DNA of 64,000 nucleotides from Petrolisthes cinctipes. Lineage: Eukaryota; Arthropoda; Malacostraca; Decapoda; Porcellanidae. The stretch is from assembly GCA_033782935.1 (NCBI GenBank), contig JAWQEG010001441.1, positions 310,001-374,000 on the forward strand. Reading direction: 5' to 3'. The notes under the pieces were generated by a model. The model searched no databases. It was not told the origin of the DNA and worked only from the letters and a program-made list of their open reading frames with translations. Made by a program: the position numbers and the translations under genes. Below, in pieces: positions 37,736 to 50,793 of this stretch (the first letter of the stretch is position 1; the number at the start of each line of letters is the position of its first letter).

Positions 37736-40700
37736 TTTGGGGTCCCAGAAGCAATCTGTACATGCCTACTCAGTGTTAGAGTATTTTCAAAATACAGGCC
37801 CAAAACATGCTGAAAATCGATATTTTAGATGCCCAAAGTCAATATGTGCATGTATTTTCTGTACCCATTTATATCTCAAATTCAGGCCCTAAACACCCGA
37901 AAATTCGATATTTTGGGGTCCCAGAAGCGATCTGTACATGCCTACTCCGTGTTAGAGTATTTTCAAAATTCAGGCCCAAAACATGCTGAAAATCGATATT
38001 TTTGGTGCCCAAAGTCAATATGTGCATGTATCTTCTGTACCCGTTTATATCTCAAATTCTGGCTCAAAACACCCGAAAATTCAATATTTTGGGGTCCCAG
38101 AAGCAATCTGTACATGCCTACTCAGTGCTAGAATATTTTCAAAATATAGGCTAAAAACATGCTAAAAATCGATCTTTTAGGTGCCAAAAAGTCGATATCT
38201 CAAATTCAGTCCCAAAACACCCGAAAATTCGATATTTAGGGGTCCCAGAAGCGATCTGCACATGCCTACTCCGTGTTAGAGTATTTTCAAAATACATGCT
38301 CAAAACATACTGAAAATCGATCTTTTAGGTGCACAAAAGTCTATATGTGCATGCATCTTCAGTACCCGTTTATATCTCAAATTCAGGCTCAAAACACCCG
38401 AAAATTCAATATTTTGGGGTCCCAGAAGCAATCTGTACATGCCTACTCAGTGTTAGAGTATTTTCAAAATTCAGGCCCAAAACATGCTGAAAATCGATAT
38501 TTTTGGTGCCCAAAGTCACTGTGTGCATGTATCTTCTGTACCCGTTTATATCTCAAATTCAGGCTCAAAACACCCGAAAATTCCATATTTTGGGGTCCCA
38601 GAAGCAATCTGTACAGTGCTAGAATATTTTCAAAATATAGGCTAAAAACATGCTAAAAATCGACATTTTAGGTGCCAAAAAATCGATATCTCAAATTCAG
38701 TCCCAAAACACCCGAAAATTCGATATTTAGAGGTCCCAGAAGGTATCTGTACATGCCTACTCCGTGTTAGAGTATTTTCAAAATACAGGCCAAAAACATA
38801 CTGAAAATCGATCTTTTAGGTGCCCAAAAGTCTATATGTGCATGCATCTTCTGTACCCGTTTATATCTCAAATTCAGGTTAAAAACACCCGAAAATTCAA
38901 TATTTTGGGGTCCCAGAAGCAATCTGTACATGCCTACTCAGTGTTAGAGTATTTTCAAAATACAGGCCCAAAACATGCTGAAAATCGATATTTTAGATGC
39001 CCAAAGTCAATATGTGCATGTATCTTCTGTACCCGTTTATATCTCAAATTCAGGCTCAAAACACCCGAAAATTCAATATTTTGGGGTCCCAGAAGCAATC
39101 TGTACATGCCTACACAGTGCTAGAATATTTTCAAAATATAGGTTAAAAACATGCTAAAAATCGATCTTTTAGGTGCCAAAAAGTCGATATGTCAAATTCA
39201 GTCCCAAAACACCCGAAAATTCGATATTTAGGGGTCCCAGAAGCGATCTTTACATGCCTACACCGTGTTAGAGTATTTTCAAAATACAGGCCAAAAACAT
39301 ACTGAAAATCGATCTTTTAGGTGCCCAAAAGTCGATATGTGCATGCATCTTCTGTACGCGTTTATATCTCAAATTCTGGCCCTAAACACCCGAAAATTCG
39401 ATATTTTGGGGTCCCATAAGCGATCTGTACATGCCTACTCCGTGTTAGAGTATTTTCAAAATTCAGGCCCAAAACATGCTGAAAATCGATATTTTTGGTG
39501 CCCAAAGTCAATATGTGCATGTATCTTCTGTACCCGTTTATATCTCAAATTCAGGCTCAAAACACCCGAAAATTCAATATTTTGGGGTCCCAGAAGCAAT
39601 TTGTACATGCCTACTCAGTGCTAGAATATTTTCAAAATATAGGTTAAAAACATGCTAAAAATCGATCTTTTAGGTGCCAAAAAGTCGATATATCAAATTC
39701 AGTCCCAAAACACCCGAAAATTCGATATTTAGAGGTCCCAGAAGGTATCTGTACATGCCTACTCCGTGTTAGAGTATTTTCAAAATACAGGCCAAAAACA
39801 TACTGAAAATCGATCTTTTAGGTGCCCAAAAGTCGATATGTGCATGTATCTTCTGTACCCGTTTATATCTCAAATTCAGGCTCAAAACACCCGAAAATTC
39901 GATATTTTGGGGTCCCAGAAGGAATCTGTACAGTGCTAGAATATTTTCAAAATATAGGCTAAAAACATGCTAAAAATCGATCTTTTAGGTGCCAAAAAGT
40001 CGATATCTCAAATTCAGTCCCAAAACACCCGAAAATTCGATATTTAGGGGTCCCAGAAGCGATCTGCACATGCCTACTCCGTGTTAGAGTATTTTCAAAA
40101 TACATGCTCAAAACATACTGAAAATCGATCTTTTAGGTGCACAAAAGTCGATATGTGCATGCATCTTCAGTACCCGTTTATATCTCAAATTCAGGCTCAA
40201 AACACCTGAAAATTCAATATTTTGGGGTCCCAGAAGCAATCTGTACATGCCTACTCAGTGTTAGAGTATTTTCAAAATACAGGCCCAAAACATGCTGAAA
40301 ATCGATATATTAGATGCCCAAAGTCAATATGTGCATGAATCTTCTGTACCCGTTTATATCTCAAATTCAGGCTCAAAACACCCGAAAATTCAATATTTTG
40401 GGGTCCCAGAAGCAATCTGTACATGCCTACACAGTGCTAGAATATTTTCAAAATATAGGCTAAAAACATGCTAAAAATCGACATTTTAGGTACCAAAAAA
40501 TCGATATCTCAAATTCAGTCCCAAAACACCCGAAAATTCGATATTTAGAGGTCCCAGAAGGTATCTGTACATGCCTACTCCGTGTTAGAGTATTTTCAAA
40601 ATACAGGCCAAAAACATACTGAAAATCGATCTTTTAGGTGCCCAAAAGTCGATATGTGCATGCATCTTCTGTACCCGTTTATATCTCAAATTCAGGCCCT

Positions 40701-42862
40701 AAACACCCGAAAATTCGATATTTTGGGGTCCCAGAAGCGATCTGTACATGCCTACTCCGTGTTAGAGTATTTTCAAAATTCAGGCCCAAAACATGCTGAA
40801 AATCGATATTTTTGGTGCCCAAAGTCAATATGTGCATGTATCTTCTGTACCCGTTTATATCTCAAATTCAGGCTCAAAATACCCGAAAATTCAATATTTT
40901 GGGGTCCCAGAAGCAATCTGTACAGTGCTAGAATATTTTCAAAATATAGGCTAAAAACATGCTAAAAATCGATCTTTTAGGTGCCAAACAGTCGATATCT
41001 CAAATTCAGTCCCAAAACACCCGAAAATTCGATATTTAGGGGTCCCAGAAGCGATCTGCACATGCCTACTCCATGTTAGAGTATTTTCAAAATACATGCT
41101 CAAAACATACTGAAAATTGATCTTTTAGGTGCACAAAAGTCGATATGTGCATGCATCTTCAGTACCCGTTTATATCTCAAATTCAGGCTCAAAACACCCG
41201 AAAATTCAATATTTTGGGGTCCCAGAAGCAATCTGTACATGCCTACTCAGTGTTAGAGTATTTTCAAAATTCAGGCCCAAAACATGCTGAAAATCGATAT
41301 TTTTGGTGCCCAAAGTCACTATGTGCATGTATCTTCTGTACCCGTTTATATCTCAAATTCAGGCTCAAAACACCCGAAAATTCAATATTTTGGGGTCCCA
41401 GAAGCAATCTGTACAGTGCTAGAATATTTTCAAAATATAGGCTAAAAACATGCTAAAAATCGACATTTTAGGTGCCAAAAAATCGATATCTCAAATTCAG
41501 TCCCAAAACACCCGAAAATTCGATATTTAGAGGTCCCAGAAGGTATCTGTACATGCCTACTCCGTGTTAGAGTATTTTCAAAATACAGGCCAAAAACATA
41601 CTGAAAATCGATCTTTTAGGTGCCCAAAAGTCGATATGTGCATGCATCTTCTGTACCCGTTTATATCTCAAATTCAGGCTCAAAACACCCGAAAATTCAA
41701 TATTTTGGGGTCCCAGAAGCAATCTGTACATGCCTACTCAGTGTTAGAGTATTTTCAAAATACAGGCCCAAAACATGCTGAAAATCGATATTTTAGATGC
41801 CCAAAGTCAATATGTGCATGTATCTTCTGTACCCGTTTATATCTCAAATTCAGGCTCAAAACACCCGAAAATTCAATATTTTGGGGTCCCAGAAGCAATC
41901 TGTACATGCCTACACAGTGCTAGAATATTTTCAAAATATAGGCTAAAAACATGCTAAAAATCGACATTTTAGGTGCCAAAAAATCGATATATCAAATTCA
42001 GTCCCAAAACACCCGAAAATTCGATATTTAGGGGTCCCAGAAGCGATCTGTACATGCCTACTCCGTGTTAGAGTATTTTCAAAATACATGCTCAAAACAT
42101 ACTGAAAATCGATCTTTTAGGTGCACAAAAGTCGATATGTGCATGCATCTTCTGTACGCGTTTATATCTCAAATTCTGTCCCTAAACACCCGAAAATTCG
42201 ATATTTTGGGGTCCCAGAAGCGATCTGTACATGCCTACTCCGTGTTAGAGTATTTTCAAAATTCAGGCCCAAAACATGCTGAAAATCGATATTTTTGGTG
42301 CCCAAAGTCAATATGTGCATGTATCTTCTGTACCCGTTTATATCTCAAATTCAGGCTCAAAACACCCGAAAATTCAATATTTTGGGGTCCCAGAAGCAAT
42401 CTGTACATGCCTACTCAGTGCTAGAATATTTTCAAAATATAGGTTAAAAACATGCTAAAAATCGATCTTTTAGGTGCCAAAAAGTCGATATATCAAATTC
42501 AGTCCCAAAACACCCGAAAATTCGATATTTAGGGGTCCCAGAAGCGATCTGTACATGCCTACTCCGTGTTAGAGTATTTTCAAAATACATGCTCAAAACA
42601 TACTGAAAATCGATCTTTTAGGTGCACAAAAGTCGATATGTGCATGCATCTTCAGTACCCGTTTATATCTCAAATTCAGGCTTAAAACACCCGAAAATTC
42701 AATATTTTGGGGTCCCAAAAGCAATCTGTACATGCCTACTCAGTGTTAGAGTATTTTCAAAATACAGACCCAAAACATGCTGAAAATCGATATTTTAGAT
42801 GCCCAAAGTCAATATGTGCATGTATCTTCTGTACCCGTTTATATCTCAAATTCAGGCTCAAA
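37736..42862. repeat. Right copy of 5962-bp-offset duplication
   Basis: Partner of 31750-36900. Few substitutions noticed, for example GTCCCATAAGCG near 39413 and GCATGAATCTTC near 40332. It carries TACGCGTTTAT at 39356 and 42156, exactly 5962 bp after the partner sites. Confidence 0.84.
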
Positions 42863-45800
42863 ACACCCGAAAATTCAATATTTTGGGGTCCCAGAAGCAA
42901 TCTGTACATGCCTACACAGTGCTAGAATATTTTCAAAATATAGGCTAAAAACATGCTAAAAATCGACATTTTAGGTGCCAAAAAATCGATATCTCAAATT
43001 CAGTCCCAAAACACCGGAAAATTCGATATTTAGAGGTCCCAGAAGGTATCTGTACATGCCTATTCCGTGTTAGAGTATTTTCAAAATACAGGCCAAAAAC
43101 ATACTGAAAATCGATCTTTTAGGTGCCCAAAAGTCGATATGTGCATGCATCTTCTGTACGCGTTTATATCTCAAATTCTGGCCCTAAACACCCGAAAATT
43201 CGATATTTTGGGGTCCCAGAAGCGATCTGTACATGCCTACTCCGTGTTAGAGTATTTTCAAAATTCAGGCCCAAAACATGCTGAAAATCGATATTTTTGG
43301 TGCCCAAAGTCAATATGTGCATGTATCTTCTGTACCCGTTTATATCTCAAATTCAGGCTCAAAACACCCGAAAATTCAATATTTTGGGGTCCCAGAAGCA
43401 ATCTGTACATGCCTACTCAGTGCTAGAATATTTTCAAAATATAGGTTAAAAACATGCTAAAAATCGATCTTTTAGGTGCCAAAAAGTCGATATATCAAAT
43501 TCAGTCCCAAAACACCCGAAAATTCGATATTTAGGGGTCCCAGAAGCGATCTGTACATGCCTACTCCGTGTTAGAGTATTTTCAAAATACATGCTCAAAA
43601 CATACTGAAAATCGATCTTTTAGGTGCACAAAAGTCGATATGTGCATGCATCTTCAGTACCCGTTTATATCTCAAATTCAGGCTTAAAACACCCGAAAAT
43701 TCAATATTTTGGGGTCCCAGAAGCAATCTGTACATGCATACTCAGTGTTAGAGTATTTTCAAAGTACAGGCCCAAAACATGCTGAAAATCGATATTTTAG
43801 ATGCCCAAAGTCAATATGTGCATGTATCTTCTGTACCCGTTTATATCTCAAATTCAGGCTCAAAACACCCGAAAATTCAATATTTTGGGGTCCCAGAAGC
43901 AATCTGTACATGCCTACACAGTGCTAGAATATTTTCAAAATATAGGCTAAAAACATGCTAAAAATCGACATTTTAGGTGCCTAAAAATCGATATCTCAAA
44001 TTCAGTCCCAAAACACCCGAAAATTCGATATTTAGAGGTCCCAGAAGGTATCTGTACTCCGTGTTAGAGTATTTTCAGAATACAGGCCAAAAACATACTG
44101 AAAATCGATCTTTTAGGTGCCCAAAAGTTGATATGTGCATGCATCTTCTGTACCCGTTTATATCTCAAATTCTGGCCCTAAACACCCGAAAATTCGATAT
44201 TTTGGGGTCCCAGAAGCGATCTGTACATGCCTACTCCGTGTTAGAGTATTTTCAAAATTCAGGCCCAAAACATGCTGAAAATCGATATTTTTGGTGCCCA
44301 AAGTCAATATGTGCATGTATCTTCTGTACCCGTTTATATCTCAAATTCAGGCTCAAAACACCCGAAAATTCAATATTTTGGGGTCCCAGAAGCAATCTGT
44401 ACATGCCTACTCAGTGTTAGAGTATTTTCAAAATACAGGCCCAAAACATGCTGAAAATCGATATTTTAGATGCCAAAAGTCAATATTTGCATGTATCTTC
44501 TGTACCCGTTTATATCTCAAATTCAGGCTCAAAACACCTGAAAATTCAATATTTTGGGGTCCCAGAAGCAATCTGTACATGCCTACACAGTGCTAGAATA
44601 TTTTCAAAATATAGGCTAAAAACATGCTAAAAATCGACATTTTAGGTGCCAAAAAATCGATATATCAAATTCAGTCCCAAAACACCCGAAAATTCGATAT
44701 TTAGGGGTCCCAGAAGCGATCTGTACATGCCTACTCCGTGTTAGAGTATTTTCAAAATACATGCTCAAAACATACTGAAAATCGATCTTTTAGGTGCACA
44801 AAAGTCGATATGTGCATGCATCTTCTGTACGCGTTTATATCTCAAATTCTGGCCCTAAACACCCGAAAATTCGATATTTTGGGGTCCCAGAAGCGATCTG
44901 TACATGCCTACTCCGTGTTAGAGTATTTTCAAAATTCAGGCCCAAAACATGCTGAAAATCGATATTTTTGGTGCCCAAAGTCAATATGTGCATGTATCTT
45001 CTGTACCCGTTTATATCTCAAATTCAGGCTCAAAACACCCGAAAATTCAATATTTTGGGGTCCCAGAAGCAATCTGTACATGCCTACTCAGTGCTAGAAT
45101 ATTTTCAAAATATAGGTTAAAAACATGCTAAAAATCGATCTTTTAGGTGCCAAAAAGTCGATATATCAAATTCAGTCCCAAAACACCCGAAAATTCGATA
45201 TTTAGGGGTCCCAGAAGCGATCTGTACATGCCTACTCCGTGTTAGAGTATTTTCAAAATACATGCTCAAAACATACTGAAAATCGATCTTTTAGGTGCAC
45301 AAAAGTCGATATGTGCATGCATCTTCAGTACCCGTTTATATCTCAAATTCAGGCTTAAAACACCCGAAAATTCAATATTTTGGGGTCCCAAAAGCAATCT
45401 GTACATGCCTACTCAGTGTTAGAGTATTTTCAAAATACAGACCCAAAACATGCTGAAAATCGATATTTTAGATGCCCAAAGTCAATATGTGCATGTATCT
45501 TCTGTACCCGTTTATATCTCAAATTCAGGCTCAAAACACCCGAAAATTCAATATTTTGGGGTCCCAGAAGCAATCTGTACATGCCTACACAGTGCTAGAA
45601 TATTTTCAAAATATAGGCTAAAAACATGCTAAAAATCGACATTTTAGGTGCCAAAAAATCGATATCTCAAATTCAGTCCCAAAACACCGGAAAATTCGAT
45701 ATTTAGAAGTCCCAGAAGGTATCTGTACATGCCTATTCCGTGTTAGAGTATTTTCAAAATACAGGCCAAAAACATACTGAAAATCGATCTTTTAGGTGCC

Positions 45801-48305
45801 CAAAAGTCGATATGTGCATGCATCTTCTGTACGCGTTTATATCTCAAATTCTGGCCCTAAACACCCGAAAATTCGATATTTTGGGGTCCCAGAAGCGATC
45901 TGTACATGCCTACTCCGTGTTAGAGTATTTTCAAAATTCAGGCCCAAAACATGCTGAAAATCGATATTTTTGGTGCCCAAAGTCAATATGTGCATGTATC
46001 TTCTGTACCCGTTTATATCTCAAATTCAGGCTCAAAACACCCGAAAATTCAATATTTTGGGGTCCCAGAAGCAATCTGTACATGCCTACTCAGTGCTAGA
46101 ATATTTTCAAAATATAGGTTAAAAACATGCTAAAAATCGATCTTTTAAGTGCCAAAAAGTCGATATATCAAATTCAGTCCCAAAACACCCGAAAATTCGA
46201 TATTTAGGGGTCCCAGAAGCGATCTGTACATGCCTACTCCGTGTTAGAGTATTTTCAAAATACATGCTCAAAACATACTGAAAATCGATCTTTTAGGTGC
46301 ACAAAAGTCGATATGTGCATGCATCTTCAGTACCCGTTTATATCTCAAATTCAGGCTTAAAACACCCGAAAATTCAATATTTTGGGGTCCCAGAAGCAAT
46401 CTGTACATGCCTACTCAGTGTTAGAGTATTTTCAAAGTACAGGCCCAAAACATGCTGAAAATCGATATTTTAGATGCCCAAAGTCAATATGGGCATGTAT
46501 CTTCTGTACCCGTTTATATCTCAAATTCAGGCTCAAAACACCCGAAAATTCAATATTTTGGGGTCCCAGAAGCAATCTGTACATGCCTACACAGTGCTAG
46601 AATATTTTCAAAATATAGGCTAAAAACATGCTAAAAATTGACATTTTAGGTGCCAAAAAATCGATATCTCAAATTCAGTCCCAAAACACCCGAAAATTCG
46701 ATATTTAGAGGTCCCAGAAGGTATCTGTACATGCCTACTCCGTGTTAGAGTATTTTCAAAATACAGGCCAAAAACATACTGAAAATCGATCTTTTAGGTG
46801 CCCAAAAGTCGATATGTGCATGCATCTTCTGTATGCGTTTATATCTCAAAATCTGGCCCTAAACACCCGAAAATTCGATATTTTGGGGTCCCTGAAGCGA
46901 TCTGTACATGCCTACTCCGTGTTAGAGTATTTTCAAAATTCAGGCCCAAAACATGCTAAAAATCGATATTTTTGGTGCCCAAAGGCAATATGTGCATGTA
47001 TCTTCTGTACCCGTTTATATCTCAAATTCAGGCTCAAAACACCCGAAAATTCAATATTTTGGGGTCCCAGAAGCAATCTGTACATGCCTACTCAGTGCTA
47101 GAATATTTTCAAAATATAGGTTAAAAACATGCTAAAAATCGATCTTTTAGGTGCCAAAAAGTCGATATATCAAATTCAGTCCCAAAACACCCGAAAATTC
47201 GATATTTAGGGGTCCCAGAAGCGATCTGTACATGCCTACTCCGTGTTAGAGTATTTTCAAAATACATGCTCAAAACATACTGAAAATCGATCTTTTAGGT
47301 GCACAAAAGTCGATATGTGCATGCATCTTCAGTACCCGTTTATATCTCAAATTCAGGCTTAAAACACCCGAAAATTCAATATTTTGGGGTCCCAGAAGCA
47401 ATCTGTACATGCCTACTCAGTGTTAGAGTATTTTCAAAATACAGGCCCAAAACATGCTGAAAATCGATATTTTAGATGCCCAAAGTCAATATGTGCATGT
47501 ATCTTCTGTACCCGTTTATATCTCAAATTCAGGCTCAAAACACCCGAAAATTCAATATTTTGGGGTCCCAGAAGCAATCTCTACATGCCTACACAGTGCT
47601 AGAATATTTTCAAAATATAGGCTAAAAACATGCTAAAAATCGACATTTTAGGTGCCTAAAAATCGATATCTCAAATTCAGTCCCAAAACACCCGAAAATT
47701 CGATATTTAGAGGTCCCAGAAGGTATCTGTACTCCGTGTTAGAGTATTTTCAGAATACAGGCCAAAAACATACTGAAAATCGATCTTTTAGGTGCCCAAA
47801 AGTTGATATGTGCATGCATCTTCTGTACCCGTTTATATCTCAAATTCTGGCCCTAAACACCCGAAAATTCGATATTTTGGGGTCCCAGAAGCGATCTGTA
47901 CATGCCTACTCCGTGTTAGAGTATTTTCAAAATTCAGGCCCAAAACATGCTGAAAATCGATATTTTTGGTGCCCAAAGTCAATATGTGCATGTATCTTCT
48001 GTACCCGTTTATATCTCAAATTCAGGCTCAAAACACCCGAAAATTCAATATTTTGGGGTCCCAGAAGCAATCTGTACATGCCTACTCAGTGTTAGAGTAT
48101 TTTCAAAATACAGGCCCAAAACATGCTGAAAATCGATATTTTAGATGCCAAAAGTCAATATGTGCATGTATCTTCTGTACCCGTTTATATCTCAAATTCA
48201 GGCTCAAAACACCCGAAAATTCAATATTTTGGGGTCCCAGAAGCAATCTGTACATGCCTACACAGTGCTAGAATATTTTCAAAATATAGGCTAAAAACAT
48301 GCTAA
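42863..48305. repeat. Regular hexamers with 2673- and 3675-bp duplications
   Basis: This part has the most regular 1002-bp hexamer spacing (42065 to 43067, 44738 to 45740 to 46742) and no 10-bp deletion. About 41,960-43,960 matches 44,633-46,633 at offset 2673, and about 43,067-44,630 matches 46,742-48,305 at offset 3675. The two overlap, so the unit at 43-44 kb exists in three related copies. Rare marks are TACGCGTTTAT, ATACAGACCC, CACCGGAAAATTC and TTTCAAAGTACAGG. An 8-bp deletion at 44053-44062 recurs at 47728-47737. Confidence 0.82.
44053..44062. repeat. 8-bp deletion variant at a monomer start
   Basis: TGTACTCCGTG stands in place of TGTACATGCCTACTCCGTG. The lost 8 bp lie between two TAC trinucleotides. 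The only other copy seen is at 47728-47737, 3675 bp downstream, inside the same duplication. Confidence 0.85.
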
Positions 48306-50793
48306 ACATCGACATTTTAGGTGCCAAAAAAACGATATCTCAAATTCAGTCCCAAAACACCCGAAAATTCAATATTTAGAGGTCCCAGAAGGTATCTGTA
48401 CATGACTACTCCGTGTTAGAGTATTTTCAAAATACAGGCCAAAAACATACTGAAAATCGATCTTTTAGTTGCCCAAAAGTCGATATGTGCATGCATCTTC
48501 TGTACCCGTTTATATCTCAAATTCTGGCCCTAAACACCCGAAAATTCGATATTTTGGGGTCCCAGAAGCGATCTGCACATGCCTACTCCGTGTTAGAGTA
48601 TTTTCAAAATTCAGGCCCAAAACATTCTGAAAATCGATATTTTTTGTGCCCAAAGGCAATATGTGCATGTATCTTCTGTACCCGTTTATATCTCAAATTC
48701 AGGCTCAAAACACCCGAAAATTCAATATTTTGGGATCCCAGAAGCAATCTGTACATGCCTACTCAGTGCTAGAATATTTTCAAAATATAGGCTAAAAACA
48801 TGCTAAAAATCGATCTTTTAGGTGCCAAAAAGTCGATATATCAAATTCAGTCCCAAAACACCCGAAAATTCGATATTTAGGGGTCCCAGAAGCGATCTGT
48901 ACATGCCTACTCCGTGTTAGAGTATTTTCAAAATACATGCTCAAAACATACTGAAAATCGATCTTTTAGGTGCACAAAAGTCGATATGTGCATGCATCTT
49001 CAGTACCCGTTTATATCTCAAATTCAGGCTTAAAACACCCGAAAATTCAATATTTTGGGGTCCCAGAAGCAATCTGTACATGCCTACTCAGTGTTAGAGT
49101 ATTTTCAAAATACAGGCCCAAAACATGCTGAAAATCGATATTTTAGATGCCCAAAGTCAATATGTGCATGTATCTTCTGTACCCGTTTATATCTCAAATT
49201 CAGGCTCAAAACACCCGAAAATTCAATATTTTGGGGTCCCAGAAGCAATCTGTACATGCCTACTCAGTGTTAGAGTATTTTCAAAATACAGGCACAAAAC
49301 ATGCTGAAAATCGATATTTTAGATGCCAAAAGTCAATATGTGCATGTATCTTCTGTACCCGTTTATATCTCAAATTCAGGCTCAAAACACCCGAAAATTC
49401 AATATTTTGGGGTCCCAGAAGCAATCTGTACATGCCTACTCAGTGCTAGAATATTTTCAAAATATAGGCTAAAAACATGCTAAAAATCGATCTTTTAGGT
49501 GCCAAAAAGTCGATATCTCAAATTCAGTTCCAAAACACCCGAAAATTCGATATTTAGAGGTCCCAGAAGGTATATGTACATGCCTACTCCGTGTTAGAGT
49601 ATTTTCAAAATACAGGCCAAAAACATACTGAAAATCGATCTTTTAGGTGCCCAAAAGTCGATATGTGCATGCATCTTCTGTACCCGTTTATATCTCAAAT
49701 TCTGGCCCTAAACACCCGAAAATTCGATATTTTGGGGTCCCAGAAGCGATCTGTACATGCCTACTCCGTGTTAGAGTATTTTCAAAATTCAGACCCAAAA
49801 CATGCTGAAAATCGATATTTTTGGTGCCCAAAGTCAATATGTGCATGTATCTTCTGTACCCGTTTATATCTCAAATTCAGGCTCAAAACACCCGAAAATT
49901 CAATATTTTGGGGTCCCAGAATCAATCTGTACAGTGCTAGAATATTTTCAAAATATAGGCTAAAAACATGCTAAAAATCGATCTTTTAGGTGCCAAAAAG
50001 TCGATATCTCAAATTCAGTCCCAAAACACCCGAAAATTCGATATTTAGGGGTCCCAGAAGCGATCTGTACATGCCTACTCCGTGTTAGAGTATTTTCAAA
50101 ATACATGCTCAAAAAATACTGAAAATCGATCTTTTAGGTGCACAAAAGTCGATATGTGCATGCATCTTCAGTACCCGTTTATATCTCAAATTCAGGCTCA
50201 AAACACCCGATAATTCAATATTTTGGGGTCCCAGAAGCAATCTGTACATGCCTACTCGGTGTTAGAGTATTTTCAAAATACAGGCCCAAAACATGCTGAA
50301 AATCTATATTTTAGATGCCAAAATTCAATATGTGCATGTATCTTCTATACCCGTTTATATCTCAAATTCAGGCTCAAAACACCCGAAAATTCAATATTTT
50401 GGGGTCCCAGAAGCAATCTGTACATGCCTACACAGTGCTAGAATATTTTCAAAATATAGGCTAAAAACATGCTAAACATCGACATTTTAGGTGCCAAAAA
50501 ATCGATATCTCAAATTCAGTCCCAAAACACCCGAAAATTCGATATTTAGAGGTCCCAGAAGGTATCTGTACATGCCTACTCCGTGTTAGAGTATTTTCAA
50601 AATACAGGCCAAAAACATACTGAAAATCGATCTTTTAGGTGCCCAAAAGTCGATATGTGCATGCATCTTCTGTACCCGTTTATATCTCAAATTCTGGCCC
50701 TAAACACCCGAAAATTCGATATTTTGGGGTCCCAGAAGCGATCTGTACATGCCTACTCCGTGTTAGAGTATTTTCAATATTCAGGCCCAAAAC
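48306..50793. repeat. Transitional trimer segment
   Basis: A- and B-type trimers occur in normal register without a clear long-range partner inside the window, apart from general similarity to neighbours. Marks include GCTAAACATCGACATT (48303 and about 50473), ATGCCAAAAGTCAATATG and the 10-bp deletion near 49931. No non-satellite sequence. Confidence 0.72.
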
